From Carex sylvatica (lineage: Eukaryota > Streptophyta > Magnoliopsida > Poales > Cyperaceae), in the NCBI GenBank assembly GCA_964058845.1, contig CAXKVR010000137.1, positions 62,001 through 126,000 on the forward strand: DNA of 64,000 bases, written 5' to 3'. The notes beneath the pieces were generated by a model that ran no database searches, was not told the origin of the DNA, and was given only the letters and a program-made list of their open reading frames with translations. The position numbers were made by a program, and so were the translations under genes. Positions 1-10,572 of this stretch are shown here, piece after piece. How positions within the stretch are numbered: the stretch's first letter is position 1; each line of letters begins with the position of its first letter.

Positions 1-161
1 AAATTGTATTTTTTTTTCCTTTTTTCATCTCTAATGAAATTGTTAACATTCAACCAATTAAATATATATCAACAAATGTTCAACTAACATTACATAACAA
101 ATATTACAATTAAGTACATGAAAACGTAAAAAAAAGAAAAGAAAAAAAAGCGCTAATAGCT
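1..161. other. AT-rich 3' flank of split membrane-protein gene
   Basis: This is AT-rich DNA with purine-rich runs and no supportable reading frame. It lies downstream of the stop codon of the minus-strand pseudogene that begins at 162, so it would hold that gene's 3' untranslated region. Confidence 0.4.
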
Positions 162-329
162 CTATGCATTAAATCTTCCCTCAACAAGTTGCCGAATACG
201 ATCATAGCGATAGAGGAAGTGGCCACTGCCGACAACAAGCACGGTTAATATTCCATCTCACCTCGTCAATGCCAAGCGTTTTATTATATATGGCACGATG
301 ATGCAAAATTTCTTCAAAATAGATGGCCA
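162..329 (-). pseudogene. 3' half of small membrane protein gene (copy A), split by CACTA
   Basis: Read on the minus strand from 326 to 162 this is 55 codons including the TAG stop. It continues in frame the 47 codons at 8936-8796 once the CACTA element at 330-8795 and one copy of its CCA target duplication are removed. The join gives 101 codons, close to the 96 codons of intact copy B counted from its MDR start. The C-terminal motif HFLYRYDRIRQLVEG matches GYFLYRYYCYRSLLQG of copy B. One in-frame TGA lies about 23 codons after the join, so the gene carries a second lesion. Function is unknown; the hydrophobic stretches suggest an integral membrane protein. Seen: frame continuity, motif match and TSD. 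Inferred: a single ancestral gene. Confidence 0.75.
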
Positions 330-560
330 CACTACTACAAAAAAACTCTTTTATATTGGTTGCAATCACATTCTGCCATCTGGTTCCGAACCGATGCTTA
401 TTGCCCGGATAGAAAATGTCTATACACTGACATTGGCTCAAAACAGTTGGCATTTATCAATATACCATGAGCAGAGGCCGTCCGGCCATCGGGTGGGACG
501 TACCCAATGCCATCTCTTTTGTTTTGCAACCGATTATAAGTGTGATTGACGGTGGGCCCC
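330..560. repeat. CACTA-1 left subterminal repeat region
   Basis: Inside the left terminal inverted repeat lie several copies, in both orientations, of short motifs around CCGATG and TTGGTTGC/CCAATGCC, including AACCGATGC and GGCCATCGGGTGGG. In CACTA elements such subterminal arrays bind the TnpA-type protein. Similar motifs recur at 5163-5275 and 8570-8770. Confidence 0.55.
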
Positions 561-694
561 TGCGCGTTCTATGGCATAGCTTGTGTTTTTTTTTTATCGA
601 TGATAAATGTCACATACAACATCATTTTTACTTTCCTTTGCGTTTTCTTTTTTATTTGAACCGTTGGTGGTTTATATATATGTATGTATATATA

Positions 695-1861
695 CTAGTC
701 CAGTGCCCGTGCGTTGCAACGGGGGTTGAAATATTATTTTGTTTGAAATAAATAAATGAACAAAACAATTAATCAGACTCAGTGTCAATGTCAGTTTCAC
801 CAAGCACAATATGAGGTGCTGAATCACTTGTTTCACAAAGTAAATTATAACCTTAGAGTTTAATACTATATTACGGCATCTCTATTGATGCAGTTGATTT
901 GCAATTGCAAACAACTATTCTGAAATAATTGAAATCAATTTCATTTCTTAATTGCAAAACTCCTACATTAATGCAATTTGCAAATCAATATCTGAAAAAT
1001 AATTTTACATAAACTCAAATACATCCATTTAAAATTGCAAATTAAAAAAATATAAGGAGAATAATGAAGATATTATTTTCACAAAGAAATCAGTGCCATC
1101 GTTGGAAATGAGAAAAGGGATGCATGGGGAAGGAAATTCATATCATCTGAGATATCTTAAATTTTGCCTTTACTTTTTGGAAAATCTAAACCGTTCAAAT
1201 ACAGTCTACACGAATCTCGAAGCTCAATAATACTTCTGCACGAATAGGCACGCAAAAGTTGAGATATCCAGAGCCGTTCAAATAATTTCTGCACGAATCT
1301 CGAAGCCCAATAATACTGGCGCCTGCGCTACCCCCGAATAGGCACCCGACACGTGGGTCAAGCAAAAGTTGAGATATCTCGGGAATAGGCACCGGCCCGA
1401 GCCTCTGCGCTATCTCAACCTTTGCTTGACCCACGTGTCGGGTGCCTATTCGGGGGTAGCGCAGGCGCCAGTATTAATGAGCTTTGAGATTTGTGCAGAA
1501 AATATTTGAACAGTTGAGATTTTCCATAAAGTCACGCAAAGTTTGAGGTACCGCAGAGGATAGGAATTCGGAAAAGTAGAAAACGCGTGGAAACAGTAGA
1601 AAACGCGTGGAAAAAAGAAGATTCAGTGATACAATTTCTGTGTGGCATTATATGTAGCATAGATATAAATCACTAAATTTAGATTTCTACACGTTTGACA
1701 ACATGAAACAGATGTATAAAATCAAAATTATTTATTAAAGGCTGAGATTAAGATCTGTTTTGATGAGTGGCTGAGATTTATAGAATCAACGGCTCGGATC
1801 TTCTCTGGACAAATAGAGGGTTGGTTCCCAAAAAAAATAGCATGCTATTTAGTAGGGAGGA
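695..1861 (-). mobile_element. Non-autonomous Helitron inside CACTA-1
   Basis: On the minus strand the segment begins TCCTCCCTACTAAATAG (from 1861) and ends with the short hairpin CCCGT...ACGGG followed by CACTGGACTAG (ending at 695). The flanking host bases are A on the 5' side and T on the 3' side. A 5' TC, a 3' hairpin plus CTAG, and insertion between A and T without duplication are the hallmarks of plant Helitrons. The site lies in a TATATGTATGTATA microsatellite that continues on both sides. No Rep/helicase coding is seen. The interior contains a 65-bp near-perfect inverted repeat at 1312-1475 with longer imperfect arms. Confidence 0.65.
1312..1475. repeat. Near-perfect inverted repeat (65-bp arms) in the Helitron
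   Basis: Arm 1312-1376 and arm 1411-1475 are reverse complements with one mismatch by eye, separated by 34 bp. The arms are GC-rich (for example GGCGCCTGCGCTACCCCCG) within AT-rich DNA. Weaker pairing extends outward to about 1270-1510, where versions of TTTCTGCACGAATCTC face each other. A transcript would fold into a long hairpin resembling a small-RNA precursor. Confidence 0.85.
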
Positions 1862-1885
1862 TATATGTATGTATATATATATATG

Positions 1886-1920
<35 letters not shown>

Positions 1921-2430
1921 CAATTATGCACCATTTAGCAGCTAGCTAGCTAGCTAGCCTCCATTTGCTAGCCCTTTTTTAAATCCATCATTTCAACCAA
2001 CAATTTTAAATATGCATTCAATCAAATATATAAACAGACAACATGCATAATGTATATGCATATTGTACCCAACAACAACATACATATCTGTAATACAACA
2101 ACATTATATATTACCAACAAGCATATATATAATTAACTGTATATAATTAATTATACCAGTATAAATGTATGTATCATCTCACAACAAGTCATAATTATCA
2201 TTAGCAAAGCTTTTATGCAATTGTACCCACTGATTGTACCAACGACAAAAATGTACATCATATATGTGTACCAATAACTAACTGTTGTTTCCAATTACCA
2301 CAAAAATGTACATCATATATGTGTACTAAAAACTAACGTGCCTTTGTCGATGAGGTAAAACATGATCCAAGAAGTACTTGCACCATGTTGTATGGATCGC
2401 ATGCAGTTAACTTTCCTTGTATGGTGTATG
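1862..2430. repeat. TA/TG microsatellites and short direct repeats
   Basis: A (TA)n/(TATG) microsatellite occupies about 1862-1918, followed by a TAGC run near 1938-1957. A direct repeat containing AAAAATGTACATCATATATG occurs near 2246 and 2303. No coding potential is seen; this is the 3' flank of the CACTA-1 transposon gene. Confidence 0.6.
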
Positions 2431-2539
2431 GCTCAATTTACTCTGCATGAATGAACCCCGAACATATTAACAACATATACATATATATAACACATGAATC
2501 TGAAAACATGCATGATAGAGAGATAAAATAATGTGATTA

Positions 2540-4365
2540 ATTGGCAAACCTTTGGAAAAGATCTAAAATATTTTTGATGATGAATTCCATGTTCTTCATC
2601 ACAAAATAGCCGCATTCCCAAGATCCCCCTTGTATAGGGCACTGAAATGTGTATTATTTTAAACAAAATATAATTAGTACTGCAATTGAAAATTGCAATA
2701 AATTAGAATGATAAATTCATATTGAAATATTTTTTTACCGCATAGCCTTTAACATCCAGGTTCCTCCTCATAGCCTACTGCTCATTTTTATTTCTTAGTA
2801 AGTATTGCCAATAAGTCCTGGAAATAACACTAAATGTCAGTATGCAGTACCTCGAAGTATGTTAGATCGGTGTTTTGTGTTTTAAATTATATACATGTAT
2901 TTGAATATTTTCTAAGGTTTGTAACGAATAATAATTCTCTGTCTGAATCTTGCAACGAGTCCAGCTTATAGACAACAAAGATTTGCGACATTATATTGAG
3001 AATCACCTAATGGTCACTACAATTGAAGCAATAAAAAAAATCAATACAAAATTGTTAAAAAAAAACAATAAATTACATGAGTATAATTAATTAACATCTT
3101 ACTATCAGTGGTATGATGCAAATACAAGTTTTTTTTCCTTATACTGTAGCAAGACATCAACCAAGTACTCCATGGTAGTTTCTTTGTAATAGTTTATATT
3201 TGTTTCACATATCAAATTTGCGTCCAGAAAAGCAATGTCATTATTATTTTTCTCAGTTGGAGGAATTATTGACCTGCAATACCTGAAAATAACAAGTTTC
3301 AAAATACAAGAAAAGGCATAATTGTTGAAAGAATAAAAATCTTTAAAATTTGAAAGACTCACAATGTCCAGACTTGTAGAATAGAGACATCAGGTCCTTG
3401 ATATTTTAAAAAACCCACTGACATTTGAAAGCCCTAGGCCGCAACACTCCAAGTTTTGCAGGGCAGAAGAATCCTGCTACTCCATTCATTGGCACAGCAA
3501 GATATCTATCATGTAGCATTTGGAATTCAATCCCGAGATCTTCCAACTTCGTCTGAGTGACAAGGAGTTCCAGACTGCCTATGGATGAAGAAGCCTTCTC
3601 CTTGACCATTTCAGTAGCCACATCCTCGGCCACTGCATTTGCCAAATCCATCAATCCGATCTATATATACACACACACAATGGATGTATCACTATCATAA
3701 GTTTCATAAAGAGAGCAAGCCAGTTTAATGTTGGTTTTGGAGTTTAGGTATTTTTATTTTCCAGATATGCCATTCTTTCAGGCAAGCCCAAATTATTGTA
3801 TAATTTTGTTAGCAAACCAAAATTATTGTATAATTTTGTTAGCAAAATAAAATTATGTTTACTAATTTTACCTCATCTTCCAACCATATCTTGTTATTTG
3901 TCCATTGAATGTAATTTTTTACGGCATTACGGAGTAAAACGATGTCATTTGTATCGTCCGGAATGGAAATTGGCATGAGATTATACATATCATTTGTCGA
4001 GACCAGATGTACCATTCCTTGGTTTGAGGGGTTCCCTTGTAGCACCTCATCAGTCCATTCCTCGGCTGAAAATACCTGGGCATTGTCCACAATCACTGGC
4101 CTAGAGCCAAAGTTGACTTCCAGATTGCAACTCCTCACGTCCTATAGAATGAATCATACACGAAAAGTAACCAAGTCCAAGGGTGTTACAATGATTTTGG
4201 TTACTTGTAGAATAAAGTCGACCATGAGTTGGTTACTTATACAGTAAAGATATGTGGACTTACCTGAATGAGGTCCAAGGGATCGACATCCAGATGTTGA
4301 CTTGCTGGCTTTGACTTCACTGATTTGGACTTTGCAGCTGCAATATCTCTCGACTTGATACAAAT
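2540..4365 (-). pseudogene. CACTA-1 transposon gene with Ulp1-type protease domain, decayed
   Basis: Exons visible on the minus strand are about 4365-4264 (Lys/Ser-rich), 4141-3872, 3660-3363, 3282-3103, one around 3020-2940, and about 2840-2545. Their order and sequence parallel the CACTA-2 gene in this window. Catalytic features of a C48/Ulp1 cysteine protease are readable: Asp-His near 3012, an LDSL segment with the presumptive catalytic Asp near 2975, and SWECGYFVM with the catalytic Cys near 2610. Lesions include a TAG in place of the expected Trp codon right after the catalytic His (3007-3009), a TGA before the 3103 donor, and an apparent frameshift in the T/A run near 3410. A possible further 5' exon lies at about 4690-4809. 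In intact CACTA relatives this protein accompanies a separate transposase. Exon borders are inferred from GT/AG sites and homology. Confidence 0.7.
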
Positions 4366-4400
4366 CTTGAAACAATGAAGTACTAAATGTCATTTTTCAG

Positions 4401-4680
4401 TAAGGCAACAGGGCACACAGATCAGTATATGAAATCCAAAAAAAAAAAATCTGAAACCATAAAACCCTAGCTAACAGAGCACACACAGATTAGTGTGTTA
4501 AATCCCAAAAAAAACCAAAAAACCAAAAAAACAAATATCCAAAACTCTAGCTAACAGAGTACACAAATCAGTGTGTTAAATCCAAAAAAATCAAAAAAAA
4601 TACCTAAAACTCTAGCTAACAGAACAGAAAGATTAGTGTGTTAAATTTCAAAAAAAAAAAAATATCCAAAACCCTAATGA
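4401..4680. repeat. Tandem repeat, about 60-bp unit, four degenerate copies
   Basis: Successive units contain CTAGCTAACAGAG, CACA-GAT-AGTGTGTTAAAT and an A-rich tail (for example 4467-4530, 4550-4600, 4612-4660), with a diverged first unit near 4405. They lie in or just upstream of the 5' part of the CACTA-1 protease gene. No coding potential is seen. Confidence 0.75.
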
Positions 4681-4809
4681 CGAATTTTACCTTAATGATA
4701 TCCAACTTGCTAGTAATGACAAATTTTTGCCAACCGCTCGTCATATGGTATCGCGCTTTTTATTTTGGCGATGTCCTCCACGCTGGAGAGTGAGGTGGTG
4801 ACGACATGG

Positions 4810-5593
4810 CTGTCAGTCAAAAAAATATATCAAAATAAGTTCTTAGTCTAAAAAAACACTACAAAGTTATAAACAATAAGTGAGAGAAAAAATTCCTAAA
4901 AATATCACATGAAAATCCTACAAAAACCAATTAAATACTACATAGTTATAAACATAGTGTAAGAGGAAGAAAACTTAACTTCAGCGATAGAGATTAGGAA
5001 GTGTGGCTGCCCAATGTAAGTGAGAGAAAAAACCTAGATTTTTCGAGACCTTTGGACTTCTCGCTGCGGGAAAAGAGAGCTTTTTGAAAATATGTGAAGT
5101 TGAAACGACAGCTACGGTACTAATCAAAATATATGAAACAATATTTGAAATTTTATGTGCCATCGGCTCCGCATTTGCCTATCGATGGTGAATATTCTTA
5201 ACGCCAACTGTTCTATATCCCAACCGATGGTGCATGTACGTAATGCCATTGGCGCAATACGATGGCGATTCAAAATCTAGAGATGCGCACCCATTCTGTG
5301 CGACAAGACTATAGTGAAGAGTTTGAGCTAAGGTACTTGAAATTTTGAATTTACATCTTGTCCGTTCATTATGTAATTACATTGTTTAATATTGTGCTAC
5401 CTCAGATACAACAGTTGGATTTAAATTCAAACCATGTGTTACATGAAGAAGTTTTAACTTCTGAGATGGCAGTCTAATCAACTTTAATTTCTCTGGACTC
5501 TTCATCTTCCTCATTTACTCTCTCGTCTTCCTCTTTGTGTGATTGCCTCTTTCTTCCTCTCTTCTCACTAGTTTTCCTTCAACTTACGTAATC
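4810..5593. other. Spacer with internal CACTA subterminal-like motifs
   Basis: This stretch between the divergent transposon gene and F-box gene has no supportable gene. At 5163-5275 it holds several CATCGG/CCGATGG/CGATGG motifs like those at the two ends of CACTA-1. A pyrimidine-rich leader (5500-5580) precedes the F-box start. The motif cluster in mid-element may be the ancestral promoter-proximal subterminal region, displaced from the terminus when F-box DNA was acquired. That interpretation is inference. Confidence 0.45.
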
Positions 5594-7880
5594 ATGAGTG
5601 ACTACATAAGTACTTTGTCAAATGACATACTTCGCAAGATCTTAGGGGTGCTCGACACCAGGGAGGTGGTGCGTACGACCGTGCTGGCGAAGAGGTGGAG
5701 CAACCTATGGACCTCTTTGCCCTTCCTGAATATCAATGTGAGAGAATCTTTAGCCCCAACTTCTATTAGAACGATCACTACTTTACTACACAAGGTTAGA
5801 GGTGTCCATATTTTGGAGTTTCACCTCAGGTGCCATCTGCGCATGGTATGCACCTAGCTCGATTGTTTCATTTTTACTACATACTACACATGCATGCATG
5901 CATCAATGGACCCTAAATCATCAATTGATGAACCCATATTTAAATTGATGTTGTGAGAATTAATTAAAAAGTTTCAATTGATATGCATGCCTGCACACAT
6001 ACATGATCAACTAAAAGATATGTTCTGGGAATTAATTTAAAATTTTCAATTGATATGCATGCATGCATGTACACATACATGATGACTAAGTCAAAGATCT
6101 GTGTTTTGACTAAGTCAATTGATATTCATGCATGCACACATACATGATGAGTTTTGTTTACTAGTCAATTGATAATGCATGTTAGTTATTAGTTTACAAA
6201 AATATGTGTTTTTACTAGTCAAACATGCTAAACCAAATCATTTAGATTATGACAATTAGTTATTGTTATATTGTTAGTTATTTTTTTTAAGATCGATGTA
6301 CAGCACTAACTATAAACAAATGATGTAAATGCAATCATATTTCAATACAATGAAATCATTGTATCATTAATTCTATTTATAGTTTATTCTGACTTATTTT
6401 TAATTGTAAATATATATATATATATGTATGTATATATATATATATATATTAAAAGATAATCAGAACTGAGAGAGGTAAGTAGAGAGAGAGAGGGAGATTT
6501 CATTAGTTTGTCAATTGTTACAATCATCTAGTATTTATAACCAGCGGGATACAATGCTTAGAAGCATAACAAAAAGGTAACAGAAAGTATCTCTAACTAA
6601 CTTGTAGTTTTCATTAATTACAATATGTCCCTAAAACAATTGCTAAACATGTGTAGGCACTGCTTTTTCGCGAGTTGTCGAAAAATCACCCCATATTTGA
6701 GAACTTGACGCTTCTCTCTATTTCCCTCTGTTCTTATTCACATTTGGACATGCAACCTTGGATTTTCGAGATTTATCCAAATTTGATAAAGCTTACATTG
6801 GTACAACATCAATTTTGTGTATGTTTTTTTCTCCAAATACATAGCTAGCTTCTTATCATTCTTAGTTTGATGTTTCAAAGGGTTTTTTAATTTTAGGAAA
6901 GTTTAAAGTAAAGATCTAGTTATCAATGGGAAAATTATGTGTTGCAGTTTTGTGATCAGGATTTTCAACCATCATGAAAAATACTGTAGTTCCAGTCCAG
7001 CTGGTTGAAGCATCTAACACAAGCAGCTTCAAGATGGTTGAGGTTAAATTTACGAGGTTTGATACAATTATAAAACGAGTGATACAGTATCTCATGTTTG
7101 GTAACAGGGAACTGAGAAACTGTAGGAACTACTAAATATATCTGAAAATTGCTGCTGGTCACACATGTATACTGATGTTTCCAACACTGGAAGTGGATAT
7201 TTTCAATCAGGACTGGATATTTCTAAACGTGCTCTTTGGTAGATATTCATATTTGGGTTATTGGAAGACTTTGCGGTTCCACCTGTAGAGCACTCTTCCA
7301 ACTATAACTAGTTTATATATGGATGTTTTGGATGTTTAATTTGGATATGAATGTTATGAATGTTATGGATGTTTTATAATATAACCTGTGGATCTATTTA
7401 ATTTGGATATTAATTTGGTAAAATTAATTAACACCACTAGCTAGGTTCAAATACATAGCTTCTCTTCATTTTTAGTTTCATGTTTGAAGTTTTTTTCTAA
7501 GAAAGTTTAAAGTACAAATATGAAGTTATCAATTAATCAATTATTTGTTACAGTTTTGTGTCGATGATAATGATGATTGGCAATGTTTTCTTATTCGAGT
7601 CCCACTGGTTGAAGCTTCTGATAGAAGAAATCTTGAGATAGTTGATGTTCAATGTTGGAGGTTTGATACCATGGTACAAACAATGATGCGGTATCTCATG
7701 TTTGGTAAAGCGAAATTGAGAAATTTTAGGTACTTTGCTATGTCGATCACTTGTTCCGAAGGTTTTAGTATAACGATAACAACAACAAAATTGGGCTATA
7801 GCGATTGGGATTGGATGTTTATACATTGGATGCCTGGTCGATATGAATGTTGTTGTCTGAAAACTTTGGAGCTTTACTAG
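5594..7880 (+). CDS. F-box/LRR-like protein captured in CACTA-1 (three exons)
   Basis: Proposed exons are 5594-5845, 6657-6818 and 7554-7880, all joined in phase 0 with GT/AG borders (GTATGC, GTATGTTTTT; GTGTAG, TTACAG). They give a protein of 246 residues. Residues about 4-48 form an F-box (ISTLSNDILRKILGVLDT, then KRWSNLWTSLPFL). The middle exon encodes leucine-rich-repeat-like sequence (NLTLLSISLC, YPNLIKLTLV). The last exon is LRR/FBD-like and ends in LKTLELY. F-box proteins are substrate receptors of SCF ubiquitin ligases, binding SKP1 through the F-box. This one is shorter than typical plant F-box/LRR proteins (often over 400 residues). It lies wholly inside a CACTA transposon, so it is probably a transduplicated fragment. 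No stop interrupts the proposed reading frame. Expression is unknown. Confidence 0.65.
5880..6180. repeat. Degenerate tandem repeat in F-box intron 1
   Basis: Units contain CAATTGATATGCATGCATGC and CACACATACATGATGA, repeated about four times (near 5977, 6045, 6115, 6155), with GCATGCATGC stretches. A TATATGTATATA microsatellite follows at about 6409-6450. The rest of intron 1 is AT-rich and featureless. Confidence 0.7.
6947..7440 (+). pseudogene. Decayed duplicate of the F-box terminal exon
   Basis: A splice-acceptor-like GTTGCAG at 6940-6946 precedes sequence homologous to the last F-box exon at 7554-7880: TTTTGTGAT versus TTTTGTGTC, then GGTTGAAGC, GTTTGATAC and TATCTCATGTTTGGTAA in the same order. 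This copy has an early in-frame TGA and further stops. The downstream DNA (GGATGTTTTGGATGTTTAAT...) is also duplicated after 7880, so the repeat unit is about 0.6 kb (roughly 6840-7450 versus 7445-8010). Splicing must skip it to give the long reading frame. Confidence 0.7.
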
Positions 7881-8569
7881 ATGGATGGTTATCTCGGATG
7901 CTTGATGTTTAATCTGTGCATGTATGGCTGTTTTGGATGTTTTGTAGTACATATTGAAATCTATTTTGGATGTTAATTAATTTGGTAATATTAATTATTA
8001 TACCACTAGGTGCATTTCTTAATTAGATATGTTTTAATTTAACTTTCTTATGTACATAGTAGCCTAATTGTTTTTAATTGTATGTATGAACTTATGATAA
8101 CAATGAGTATTTATTGCTTATGAACTAATTGGTACTTTAATTAATCTTGGTAACAATGAGTATTTTTAATCTTTCTATTTAATTTAATCTTGATTATGAG
8201 CTTATGATAACAATGAGTATTTATTATTTCTAATTTAGCTAACTAGTGATATTTTAATCTTGGTACTTTAATTATAAACCTTTTATGTTAACAAATTATA
8301 ACACAAAAATTTCAGGAGCCCATGCGTAAATCCTTATTATTTTATTAGATATTAATGAGTTGGTATTATATATGTATGTTATTAAATAATTATCTCATTA
8401 TATATGGCGAGTATAGCTCCAAATTAACTTAATAACACATGATACATCACAAGGAATACAGTTGAGAACATCGCCATCTGTTAAACAAGGAACGCAATTG
8501 GTACTGATCAAACTAATACTGACGACTCATCTACATCACAGATAGTCTAGATCACCACATCTACACCAT
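7881..8569. repeat. AT-rich 3' flank of F-box gene with short direct repeats
   Basis: No gene is seen. The phrase CTTATGATAACAATGAGTATTTA and close variants occur near 8090, 8150 and 8205, a degenerate tandem repeat of about 60 bp. The final part leads into the right subterminal region of CACTA-1. Confidence 0.5.
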
Positions 8570-8795
8570 CAGTTGAATACCCCAACCGATGTGAAAAAGC
8601 CAATCAAAACCATCGGTTGGGTAAAAAATAACCAATGGAAAAGAGAGGTCCATCAGCGCTATCGTTTTTTTAAGCGCCAACCGATGATAAAAGGTTCAAC
8701 GTAATTACAGCGCTGTCACTTGTGAAGAACGCCATATGTGCGGAAGCACATCCGATGGTAAATGGGCGATGAAAAAAATATTTTTTGTAGTAGTG
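8570..8795. repeat. CACTA-1 right subterminal repeat region
   Basis: Repeated CCAACCGATG / CATCGGTTGG motifs in both orientations (near 8583, 8612, 8678, 8748) precede the terminal TTTTTTGTAGTAGTG. They match motifs near 340-500 and 5163-5275. Confidence 0.6.
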
Positions 8796-8936
8796 CCAAT
8801 GAAAATTGAGGAAGTACATGAAAACAGGCACGCCTACATTCGTCATCTTCACCGATGCAGGAAGTGGTGCGTATGCCAGGACGAAGATGAAAATCACGTT
8901 GTTCAACATCACACACGCCATGAAATATCGATCCAT
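8796..8936 (-). pseudogene. 5' half of small membrane protein gene (copy A)
   Basis: The frame starts at ATG 8936-8934 and runs 47 codons to the CACTA-1 target duplication (TGG on this strand). It begins MDRYFMACVMLNN and includes APLPASVKMTNVGVPVFMYF. This aligns with copy B (MDRCLVTFIIFF, APLSLTKMLDVSITMFVL), giving hydrophobic segments around residues 8-25 and 35-47. The remaining 54 codons lie at 326-162. The start is supported by the shared MDR start and conserved 5' leader in copies B and C. Function is unknown. Confidence 0.75.
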
Positions 8937-9190
8937 TATGGCTTACTTCGGTCTCACTATGTTCTCTCTCTCTCTCTCTTTGTTGTTTGCAAGGCAATTA
9001 ATGCTTTGTGAAATTTTCACAATCCAAGCATGGGGGAGACGGTGGAATATATAGGAAAATTTTCAAGGTTTGATTCCAAATAAAGCCACGGTAAATACAT
9101 AAAAAATAGTTATTATCAAGAAAAGAACGTTTGAAATGCTACACACGGAATGTCTGTGTTTAATTTTCCCAATTTAATATTTTTATCTAT
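8937..9190 (-). promoter_or_regulatory. Conserved promoter/leader module of membrane-protein copy A
   Basis: On the minus strand a TATA-like CCTATATATTCC (about 9045-9056) precedes the leader TTGTGAAAATTTCACAAAGCATTAA and a CT-rich run before the ATG. Further upstream, 9060-9190 is similar to 10985-11125 (copy B) and 31500-31580 (copy C), including CTTGATAATAACTATTTTTT and the block around CGTGGCTTTATTTGGAATC. Conservation across copies indicates duplication of gene plus promoter. Confidence 0.6.
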
Positions 9191-10572
9191 TTAAGTTCAT
9201 AACACCTGTTTAGGATTCGAAATCTCAATGATGTTTTTAGAATAAAGGGTTGCATGCCCAGTCCAATAGTTAAGTAAGAAAAATATATTGATGTCACGGT
9301 TATTTTTTAAAGGACCATTTGTGTATGGTTGACCTTATTTTCACACCAGAGTCTCCTCCCATTGCACACTGTTTATGTAGAATTTTCTTGCATACACTAC
9401 AGCAGAATGGGTTTTCTGAGACCAGTATCAGCGGCCAGTGCTAACGCCGGTCGCACATAGTCAATTTTTCCCAAAAGAAAAATTGTAGTTAATGTTTTGA
9501 TATGTTGTTTATAGTTAATGTTTTGTAGTAGTGGTAGGTCTATATCTAGTTAATTATATATATATCAAGAACTTTTAAGGATTGGTAGCGCCTATAGAAA
9601 TCATTTCATTCATGAAAAGAGGAAAATAAGTGCACTTTCCTTAAGAATAAACTTCCGATCTAGTGGCTATACACAATGTCTTCTGTTTAGGAGGTCAGAG
9701 GTTTGTACTTGGAACGGTGTCATATTTTTTTTTTAAATAACAATGCACAAATCAGAGATGAAAGCTTGACCTTCAATTTTTTTTTTTAAAAGTACATTTG
9801 TAATGTCTGGTTTCCAATAAAAAATTTCATAATTGGGAAAGAAAGTAGGAATTATATATTATACAAATTATCGTCCCTCAAATACTCCTAATTGATTTTG
9901 GCACCTATACAAAATTCAACATATAAGGTTGCATTTTATAATATGTAATTATAAATTCTATGTTATAGACATTTAATATATAATAACTAATTGCATATAT
10001 TAAAATTGATTCGAGAACGTTTGGCAAAGGTAAAAACTAAACTATTTTTCAATAAACAAGTATGTTGTTTTCAACAAATTAAATAAGTTGCATACTGTAA
10101 TTCTGTAATAGTTAAATATGTATTTTGAAGATATGATGATAAGTTTGGATGCATGTTCCAATTGACTATGAACAGCTATCACAATTGATTATGAGTCTAG
10201 ATTCTCATAAAAGAAAAAGAAAAAAATATATAGATTCTTTAGTTATCAAATATGCATAATGTAAAAATCAAATATATATTTCAAAATAAGGGAAGAATAA
10301 AATTGAGATTCATATGTAATATTTCTACCTTCAGTCAAATACTTACTCTCCAACAAAAAATCTCCTACAAATATACACTTGTTGTTTCTCATAAAAGGAG
10401 ATATTAACGAACATTACGTACAAATTTATTTGCAATTCCCAAACATGGAGACGTAAATTATAATGAATCATTAACAAGATAAACCTAACTAAAATAGCTA
10501 TTATTAACTCCATGTAAATAAGGGGCTGAAAATAGTAGCAGCAAACTCCTATAGAACAAAAACAAGTCATAA
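9191..10572. other. Intergenic AT-rich DNA between membrane-protein copies A and B
   Basis: No supportable gene is seen. The stretch holds poly-T/A tracts (9727-9790), TA-rich DNA, and a 139-bp segment at 9395-9533 that begins CACTAC and ends GTAGTAGTG but lacks a matching target duplication. The part nearest copy B is its 3' flank. Confidence 0.4.

Larger units (their letters stand above)
330..8795. mobile_element. CACTA-1: complete CACTA DNA transposon (8466 bp)
   Basis: The left end reads CACTACTACAAAAAA and the right end is its inverse, ending TTTTTTGTAGTAGTG. The element is flanked by the 3-bp duplication CCA (327-329 and 8796-8798), as expected for CACTA/EnSpm elements. Subterminal DNA on both sides carries repeated CCGATGG-type motifs. 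Inside are a minus-strand Ulp1-protease-containing transposon gene (about 2540-4365), a plus-strand F-box gene (5594-7880) and a Helitron (695-1861). No Tnp2-type DDE transposase frame was found, so the element is probably non-autonomous. It interrupts a small membrane-protein gene. Clear ends and TSD suggest a fairly recent insertion, although the internal transposon gene is already broken. Confidence 0.9.

Noticed and set aside
202..453. 83-codon minus-strand open frame
   Set aside because: It crosses the CACTA-1 terminus at 330 and is out of frame with the membrane-protein remnant, so it is a shadow.
7548..7952. 134-codon minus-strand frame
   Set aside because: Antisense of the F-box terminal exon, without its own features.
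8716..9054. Several overlapping 80-93-codon frames on both strands
   Set aside because: They span the CACTA-1 right end and are shadows of the split membrane-protein gene.
9395..9533. Possible small CACTA-type MITE (CACTAC...GTAGTAGTG)
   Set aside because: Only about six terminal bases pair, and the flanking trinucleotides (ATA and GTA) do not match.
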